From positions 919,270 to 983,269 of the forward strand of contig VUYV01000089.1 in NCBI GenBank assembly GCA_008711295.1: 64,000 nucleotides of DNA, in the 5' to 3' direction. This DNA comes from Anarhynchus alexandrinus (lineage: Eukaryota; Chordata; Aves; Charadriiformes; Charadriidae). Within the stretch, counting starts at the first letter, position 1. Every line of letters begins with the position of its first letter. Below, piece by piece: positions 55,492-64,000 of the stretch. The notes beneath the pieces were generated by a model that was given only the letters and a program-made list of their open reading frames with translations, made no database searches and was not told the origin of the DNA. The position numbers and the translations under genes were made by a program.

Positions 55492-55797
55492 AGGGAGCTT
55501 ATAAGAAAGATGGGAACAAACTTTTTAGCAGGGCCTTTTGCAATGGGACAAGGGGTAACAGTTTAAAACTAAAAAAGGGTAGGTTCAGACTAGATATAAG
55601 GAAGAAATTTTTTACGATGAGGGTGGTGAAACACTGGAACAGGGAGGTGATAGTTGCCCTGTCCCTGGAAACATTCAAGGTCAGGTTGGATGGGGCTCTG
55701 GGCAACCTGATCTAGTTGAAGATGTCCCTACTCATTGCAGAGGGGCTGGAGTAGATGACCTTTAAAGGTCCCTTCCAACCCAAACTACTCTATGATT

Positions 55798-57721
55798 CTT
55801 TTTGATGATTCAATCTTAAGATAAATAAGGTAAATTCACTCATGCCAAACTGGTGGCAAGTTTATTTGCTACTTGGCCCCCAGTCTGTTGCTTGTAATCT
55901 GTCTTGTGGCTGTGGGAAGCCTAAACACACATTTGTCTTGCACCTCAGATATTTTCTGATGCTGTAACTTTTGCTTAGCCTGGCTAATGCTCAATTGTCT
56001 TAGTCTTATCAGCTATAGCACTATTCATTGCTATCGCTGGGGGTCACCAAACCCTATTTCTAATATTATATTAAATACTGTACTTAGGGCTACTAAAACC
56101 ATTAGGATTGATAGATTTCCAGGTCATGTAAGTCTCACTTTTTTTGGAAGAGATTTTTTTTTAAAAAAAAGCTAATATCATATGTCTACTTAACCACTTA
56201 ACACGCTTAGTATTCTTGCATACCAAGTGGTTTTGGAAGATAATGCATTAAGGCACAGACTGTCTAAAATATGGACTGACTGTCTAAAATATGGAGAACA
56301 ATACGTAGATCATTGGAGAAATATCAGCTATAGGTCATTCCCATTGTTAGTGACAGTGAATTTCTCTGTGGGATCTTCATCTAAGAAAGGTGTTTGCAGT
56401 AGTCCAGCCTGACATTGTGCATAGCCCAGGCTGGGGAATAAAATCCAGAAATGGTTTTCTCGAGCATGTGGATTGATGAGTTGCTAGAGCTCTGGGCCTT
56501 AGAAAGGACATTAATTTTTATTAAGATGGCCATTTTCCCATTATTATAGAGAATTACCACTTAGTAAACAGGCCAGTGGTCTGTTCATCACTGTTAACAA
56601 TACGCAAATTATTTCTAGTCTAAAATGCCTATTTTTAGCTTCTGGATATTGTTTGGTGTTGTGTCAAAAATGATGATGATTTCACTCACTTGTACATGGA
56701 ACCCCAGCAAAGGACTTAAACTACAAAATCCCCAGGATTTTAGCAGCGTTTGAATGTTGCTTGTCTAGTCATCATACCATACTTGCCTTTTTATAAACAT
56801 TAACAAATAGCAGAAAACAATAAATAGTAGGCAACCTACAAAACCAAATATTAACAATGCTGGGAAGGCATTTTTCATTACCTTGTGCCAAAGGCCACGC
56901 CAGCCAAATGAGTGAGTGCTTAATGTACCATTTTAATTTGGCAAAGTTTACATCCATTGATACAAGTGCTTGCACACAGTCCAGGGTAATGAAGGATTAG
57001 GTTTACATGAACCAGTTCAATTTATTATTGATATCAGCTTGATACTAGTCTGATAGCTATATATTGATATTAAGGCAAATAGAAATATATTTATGTAATG
57101 TCTATTATTGAATGTAGTTTATTGTGTAATGTGCAAAGCATGTCATATTAATATTTATGTAAAAATGTTATATTTATGTATTGGCAGTCATCAAATCTCA
57201 GCTTTCTAGAACAGAACTGTGTCACTGCATATGCATCAGCTGGAAAAAGGTATTTCAGAGAATAGGAGCATTTGTTGTTAAACAAAGTTGTAAGCATTTT
57301 TATGCTGAGGAAAACTTCGATCCAAGGCCCCTTCTTAAACTGATCAAACTGCTGCTGTGACGCAGCTTCTCCAAGCCATGTCTTTAATGTTTGCCACTCA
57401 GTGCCACTTCTGTTGGCATCAAAGCTCCTCAAATAAAGCAACCATGACTACATCTATGCTAGGGTGAGATTTTCTGTTTTAATCTTCCTGGCTGGGGAAC
57501 AGCTAGCCAAGAGCCATGTTTCTCCAAGTGCCATCTCATCAATTGTCAGGGAAGGAGCAGAATAAGCACAAAGTTCCTTCGTGGAACTACTACACTGCAA
57601 AGTTCCCTGCCTCTGCATTTTAGGACAGTAGTCTGAATTTTTTTTCCGACATCAGCTATCATCCTAGTACTGCTTATTCACTCAGAATCTACTATATTGT
57701 CATTAATTTTCTGTCTGTTTC
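55798..57721. other. Non-coding, no gene recognised
   Basis: AT-rich DNA with a small tandem duplication at 56258-56297. No coding exon or transposon is recognised. Confidence 0.55.
56258..56297. repeat. 20-bp tandem duplication (two copies)
   Basis: The unit GACTGTCTAAAATATGGACT occurs twice head to tail, with the last two bases of the second copy changed. It is a local duplication of recent look. Confidence 0.9.
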
Positions 57722-58214
57722 AGAATCATAGAATGGTTTAGGTTGGAAAGGACCTTGAAGATCATCGAGTTCCAACCCCCCTGCCATAGGCAGGGACACC
57801 TCCCACTAGACCAGGTTGCCCAAGGCCACGTCCAGCCTGGCCTTGAACACCTCCAGGGATGGGGCCTCAACAACCTCTCTGGGCAACCTGTTCCAGTGCC
57901 TCACCACCCTCAAAGTGAAAAACTTCTTCCTAATATTCAATCTAAACCTGCCCTCTTCCAGTTTGAAGCCATTCCCCCTCGTCCTATCACTACATGCCCT
58001 AGTAAAAAGTCCTTCCCCAGCTCTCCTGTAGGCCCCCTTTAGGTACTGGAAGGCCGCAATAAGATCTCCCCGGAGCCTTCTCTTCTCCAGGCTGAACAGC
58101 CCCAACTCTTTCAGCCTCTCCTCATAGGAGAGGTGCTCCAGCCCTCGGATCATCCTCGTGGCTCTCCTCTGGACACGCTCCAGCAGGTCCATGTCCTTCT
58201 TATGTTGGGGAATA
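57722..58214 (-). mobile_element. Well-preserved CR1 LINE 3' end
   Basis: The plus strand begins with the reversed CR1 tail (AATCATAGAATGGTTTAGG). On the minus strand an uninterrupted frame of 128 codons runs from 58192 to its stop at 57806, with [20 protein letters not shown] and [18 protein letters not shown], the complete C-terminal end of ORF2. It is 5' truncated at about 58214. The lack of stops and closeness to the typical wording show it is the youngest CR1 in the window. Confidence 0.95.
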
Positions 58215-61200
58215 CCAGGGAAAAAAATTTACCTTCATTCCCCAAAATGTTTTTATCTTAGAAGTTGCCTAGAAATATGTTAAAATAATATAGAACATGT
58301 TGCAACGGGTAGAGACTTAATTAAAAATCGTTACCTCCATGTACAGCTGTCTATGCAAGGGAACGCCTGCAGTAACAGTTCAAAATCCTCTTCAGCCTAG
58401 ACGCCCTCAGCATCCTCTGTTGGTTTATTTGTTTAATCTGGAAGCCAGGGCAGCCTGTTCATATATTCAAGCAGCCAAAAGAGTCCGCTCAATAGCAGGA
58501 TATCTGCAGTAGCATATTTGCAAAATAGGTGATGTCCTAATAACGTTCAATGTCATGAATAGGAAACTTGCGACTTCTCCATTAAAGGTCAGATAAATAA
58601 GGCTAGTGCATTCAGTCACTTCACCAAATAATTGACAGCAGACCCATTCTTATATTTTTCATGCATTTCAGACTTTGCATGTTGTGATAAGTGACTCACA
58701 CGTATGGTCGATCTGATAAGGAGATCATCATCCCAAATAATTGCTAATTTTCTGTGTGGTTTGAATGATCCTTCCTTCTGTGCAAGAACTTAAAAGGCAC
58801 ACCACTTTGGATGGGTGAATCAGAAGCGTAACAAGATCGGANCCACAGTAATAGCACAGCAGCGCTGACCTGCTTGAGCAAGCTGTGCAGTAACTGGCAT
58901 GCAGCTCTGGCTCTTCTTCAGTAAAACAGTATGTGACCTCCCAGATCAGCATGTAATCTGAAACATAAAATGACCAGATGTACCTTTTGGCAACGTAGTT
59001 ATTCGCTTGTTAACTTTTTCTGCAACCCTCAAGGCCATCTCTTGCATCACAGTGATGCAATATCTGCTAATTGAAAGTCAATTTTGTGACAGCCAAGGAC
59101 ACCGGCTGCAAAAAGCAGACGCAAACATGTCCAGGGGTGAGATATTTTCATTATTTCTTCCTCTGGCTTCCTTACTCTACCTGCCATCCCTCTTTGCTAC
59201 TCTCTCCCCCCCATCTGCCCATACAGAAAAAAACCTTAAAGAAAAAAAAAAAACCAAAAAAACATGGAATGAGATATGCAAGCCCTATGGAATAGTCTTA
59301 CTATGAGAAACTATTTGAAATTTATTCCCTAAGATGTTTGTTGGCAAAGTAAATTAGTGAACACATGTCAAATAGCACTGCCACTCTTTTTTTTTAAGAG
59401 AAAGGTAGCAAATGGCTTAATGAAATCTTGAGGACTGTGAATAAAATCTGAATGAAACTTCTCTTACTTTTCAGTGCAGGTTTACTTACATGCTGTTTAT
59501 ATTCTCAAGGCATGAAGGATTCAGACCTGACATTTCACAAGTCCGCCTGATGCTCTGACAAGTTTTAATATGTCTGGTTAGAGCTTTTTTAAAAATCTAG
59601 TTCAGTCATTCACTATCCTCCCTGATATATTTATCTAGGGCACATTTTTGTACCAGCTATAAAAAACCTAGCAGAAAAAGATTGTTGACCTGAGGATTTT
59701 CTGGATCTTTTTCAATAAGTAGAATCAAACTATTACTGAGTGTAGGAGAGGCCAAGGCACTGTGTTTTTCTTCTGAATTGCTACAGGTTTTGCAGATAGC
59801 GGCATCCAGAATGCAGCTGTTCCTGACTGCTCACATTGGGAAAAGCATCCAAGAGACACTAATGCCAAAATCTGGAGAGGACTACCTGCCTGAACAAAGG
59901 TAGGGTGAACCAAAATTACTAGAACTTAGTTGGAAGGACTAGTAAGGTACAGCTGGAAGAAAGTGAAGATCACAGTCCACTGTTGGGAAGTGACTTCTCC
60001 TGTTGCGAGTATCCCAAACTTTGGTGCTGCCAGATACACATACAGCCCACTCATGTAAAACCTCATGAAGCCAATGGAAAGACTTGCATCAATTTCTGTG
60101 GGGTTTGGCCCAAAGGTTGGCAGTCTATTCAGTTATTACCTTTTGCAGTTTTCTATATGCTCTGTCACTTGGATGTGTGGGAACTGCCTATTACTTGCTG
60201 CAAGTCACCTGGCTTCTCAATCAGTGTGTTAATACAGCAAATTTGACCAAAGACGGAAAATTAAAATGTTTTATTGTACGACACAGAAGGAATAGCGCTA
60301 TCTGTGGCTGCTTTATAACTGTAGCTGACACAACCCAGGTTCCTATGTCATCTGAGCTTTGCAGAGCTCCAGATCTTCTTCCACATCTCAGTGGTGTGAC
60401 TCCGGCTCATCTTTGTATGTCCAGATATGAGTGAGGACTGAGAGCATGTTATTCTTAGGCTTTTTCTCATCTAGTAACTCTGCTTTACCTCTTTATTTTC
60501 TTTAGGCTTATTACAGAACTTGTCACCTGATGATGAAGTGCAGCAAACGTAGTGTTAACATCAAGGGGAGCCGGCCTGACTTGCATGCTGATGTTAATGA
60601 AGCTGTGAATTGTGTCATATTAGCCTCATTTGCTTCCCATATGCTTACTCTCATTTTCCCCTCAGAAGCTGCAACTCCACTTTTCATCTTCATTTGTATG
60701 CCCAAAATGCAGCCAGCTTAATTACCAATTATAACCTTACTCATTTAAAAGCTAAATCAACTGGAAACAACGCTAAAAAGTGTTTCCCTCGAGGAGAACT
60801 AAAGACTTTGAGTTAATTTTCTTCACATATTTTGATTAGTATAAAGCACTGTGTAGCTTACACGTTAATCTCCCCAAATGATGTTAATTTTAAATCGAGA
60901 TGACACAGGCGTACTCATGGGATGACAGTCAGAGCAACCTGCCTTCTCTTCCTCCTTCAACTCTGACCCACCGCACAAAAATATTTTTCCCTGGGAAACT
61001 GATAATGAAGCACGATAGCACCTGGCTCTGCCAGCAGCTTTTTATTTATGTCCACCTTTTCTTGCTTTATTTCTTAACTGCCTGGCCTGTGCTATTTCCT
61101 CAAGTTTGTAAGTCCCTTGTGGGTTTTTTTCTAAGTACAATTTCTTCCATCTTAGGAAATGAGAACTCCATAAACTTCCAGGTAGGTTTCACGGGACCCC

Positions 61201-64000
61201 ATCAAGCAATGGAAGGCATAATAGCTGTCGGGCTTGATATACTAGTGGTGGCCACAAAACATGCCTCCAATCAATACTGTAAAACTCCCAGACACTGTTT
61301 AGCTCCTGAGTGAATTTACAGTTCCTAGTGACAAGCTCCATTACTGCGATGAAGGCCAGAGTAACTATAAGAAAAGAAAACCAGATTTGGAGAGCTGCCA
61401 TTATTGTTTATGGAATATTTGCATACTATAATTTATCAACTCTTTCTTTGGAACATACCATCCTCTCTTTCTGCGAGATGCAAGACATGTTTTCCAGCTG
61501 TTCTTTTTTACACATCAAAAAGTTTAAGGTATTGAAAATCCTTCTTTTTTTTTTTTTTCCCTAAAAATAACCTGATGCAACTAACAGAAAATACAAAACA
61601 TCTTTGGAAATGAGTGAAATACTCGCACAGTGATGAACTTGGTGCATTTACATTGCCTGTAGCTCAAGTGTGTGCAGAACCTAACACTGAATGTGGTTGC
61701 TGTGTGCCCCCTACATGCGTGGCAGCCCATAGTCTCCAGAGTCACCCGTACCCATCCCTTGTCTTGAGAATGAAAGGCTCCAACCCTGCTTTCATCCCTG
61801 GAAAAAACTAACAGAAAGCATTCACAGCTCCCTCATCTTTGTGGTTTGTAAAGGTTTTAGCCTCTGACTTAGCAGAGAAGTTCTGGTTACACTTCCCCTT
61901 TCGTACACCTAGAAATTACTAAACATATATCCTCATAATAAGATTGATGCGTTATTCTGCATTTAACAGTCTCTCTGATTTGTTCCTCTTTGATTATTTG
62001 ACCTATGAGTGTTTTATGGACCACCTGTCTGGCTGTGACGGATAATATTCTGATCCTTGTAAAATAAACAATAGTTTTGCCATTATTCCAGGCAGAACTA
62101 GGATTTTGCCCTATATGTCTCTCTTCCTATTAATTAGTCCGTCCTTTCTTAAAAATTAGTAAGGTAAGCTTTTGTTCTGTTCAGCTTACTATAGAAAGGC
62201 GGGTAGGGATGTGATTGCTCCTTTTTAATACAGTGAACAGAAGAATGCAATGGAAAAGGCAAGGCTGAAACACTGAAAAATAGTGGTTATAGAGAAACAA
62301 AATCTTATAAACTAGCACAGTACATTTTGGCTTGAAACCTAGCAGAATGTTTCTAATAATCAGAAAAAATGAGTTATTTAAAGCAATGTGACAGGAAACC
62401 TAGACAGTTTTCAGATGGGAGTTTCACAAGTTTATGGAAGAAATTATATAAATGTCTGTGAGAGCAGGGTGTTGGATTCAGTGAGCAAAGTTTTTTATTC
62501 TTGTCTTATTTCTGTGGTCCTTTGTCCTTATCGTCGTGTCATACACATACACAAACAAAAAAAGGAGATGAAGCTATGGTGCAGGGGATATATGTGTCCC
62601 TTTCACCAGTTTCTCTTTTTCACTTTTCAGCCTCCCTTTTCTCACACCACCTGACATTTGTATTTAATTTCCATTTCCTGGGTTGTATGGGATACTGGTT
62701 TTTCTTTAAGCTAAAGGGCAGGCTCACAAATCCTAATGAAGAGCATGAGGGCACTGTACCAGTTGAAAAACTGACAGGCAAGAAAAGAAAATTTTGAAGT
62801 TTTGAAGGTACTGAGATGGGGATTTTTCTATGAAGATCTGCAAGGTGGCTTTAAATATTAGTTTTGAGGGAATTTCCGCTCTAGCAGTTACCGAGGGAGC
62901 TTGTTCTTGGGAGGAGCTGGTGCTTTTGGAAGCCTATGGGAGAAATTCATATATAGGCACAGCTTACATTGCACTGGAGACGGTGGCGTGGTTCACTAGC
63001 CGTCTTCTGGCCATCTTCTATTTTTAGCATGGAGGAGGAAGCATTGTGAGACGTGCCATGGAGTTCAGCACACAATGTTTTGGTATGCTTCAAAAGAACA
63101 CATTTCAGGGGTTTTGCAGCAACGTTGGCATTGCCCTCACCTGTGCCTCACTCTGCAATATAGGCACGGATCATCTTAGTGCCCGCCGATTTCTATGAGC
63201 TTTCTACTTCATGGCACTCAGCACCTTGTGGAAGGATTAAATTCTGAAGGCACAGCAGCAGGTGTGTCCCTGAGTTTAGCTGCTCTATTTATAGTGTTTT
63301 CCTGTAAGCGTAACACTGCAATTGTCATTCGCACTGTCTTCCTCCAATTCTGCATGGCACCAGGCTGGAGCCATAATAAACATTCTTTTATGAATGTGGC
63401 CTTCTTGGAGAAATAAAAATTAATTGCCTAAACAGTATCACGTGTAATTAAACCAGAAAAACATCAGGAAGTAACTTTAAATTTAATGCTTACATCATCA
63501 GGAAATTTTGGTCCAAATTTAATATAGCAATAGATTTTATTTATTAGTTTTTACTTTAAAGTGATAAATTTACATCAAATTGCCTGTGAAAATGATGTAC
63601 AAATTCAGCAAGACAGATTTTCTGCATAATCTAGTGAATTAAAATAAGAGCACAGGAGAAGTGATTATTGCATTTCAAAATTGGTCGTTAACTTACAGTT
63701 AACTATCAGCCATTGGTAGGATAAGTTACAAGAGTAGATAGACCAACGTGATAATTTTTTTTTTTCAGAAGCCAGTGAAACACAGGCTGTGGTAAATGGT
63801 TTACAGGCAAAAAACTGGAGTGAGAGACAAGAAAACCCAGATCTTATTTTAATTCACGTTTTGTGTACAAGATACCTTAACAGTGATGTGTCTCGTGATA
63901 CCCATTTGCAAAAGAAAGGCTTCTGGACCCCTGGGAGCAGCATGGCCGTCCTGCACGGTACTTCAGTTATGCGTCAGACACAGGTGGCCGAGGGAGAGCC
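58215..64000. other. Non-coding, no gene recognised
   Basis: AT-rich, single-copy in appearance, with one ambiguous base (n at 58842) and short A/T-runs. The longest plus-strand open frame, 60900-61313 (137 codons), resembles no known family. No exon of CHODL or another gene is recognised. Confidence 0.55.

Larger units (their letters stand above)
53789..55797 (+). mobile_element. Long CR1 LINE copy split by a solo LTR
   Basis: The plus strand reads CR1 ORF2 from the start of the reverse transcriptase ([20 protein letters not shown], then [20 protein letters not shown], then [18 protein letters not shown]) through LGPVLFNTF to the C-terminus and the 3' tail at 55797. The catalytic motif at 54458-54469 reads FADN instead of FADD, and there are frame shifts and stops (for example near 54053 and 54350), so it is dead. 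Bases 55033-55491 are a later LTR insertion in the C-terminal part. It is 5' truncated. Its last 150 bases are almost identical to those of the copy at 24371-25571, so both belong to one subfamily. Confidence 0.95.

Noticed and set aside
60900..61313. Plus-strand open frame of 137 codons as a possible exon of a neighbouring gene
   Set aside because: No likeness to CHODL or any other family, and no convincing splice borders.

Overview
The window is vertebrate nuclear DNA, almost certainly from a bird. Several fragments of the avian CR1 LINE, on both strands, carry its typical 3' end, and one of them is split by a solo LTR of the TG...CA type common in bird endogenous retroviruses of the ERVL kind. 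The only protein-coding gene I can support is EURL (the C21orf91 homologue, 'early undifferentiated retina and lens'). Species cannot be named from the sequence; the LTR type suggests a non-galliform bird, but this is a weak inference.

Layout. Bases 1-24370 are non-coding, with microsatellites, short tandem duplications, a small CpG-rich patch (about 15440-15790), several CR1 fragments and one probable older repeat. A CR1 copy with an internal deletion lies at 24371-25571. EURL occupies about 25868-44700 on the minus strand: a CpG-island promoter (about 43600-44700, interrupted by 96 Ns), four coding exons (43748-43871, 30703-31236, 27387-27449, 26745-26905) with GT-AG junctions and a continuous 293-codon frame, and a probable 3' UTR with several AATAAA signals. 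From 44700 to the end there is again no recognisable gene. This part holds a decayed ancient LINE (about 48190-49210), a second internally deleted CR1 (50978-51370), a long CR1 split by the solo LTR (53789-55797), and a well-preserved CR1 3' end (57722-58214).

The most interesting unexplained item is a 105-bp segment on the minus strand in EURL intron 2 (29780-29884). It is bounded by AG and GT, is open in the right frame, and has the right phase to act as a cassette exon adding 35 codons just before the C-terminal coiled coil. Other points of interest are the splice-acceptor-like tract six bases upstream of the EURL start codon, the two CR1 copies that both lost their reverse-transcriptase core, and the nested insertions that give relative ages. 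I found no RNA gene, CRISPR array or novel multi-gene system.
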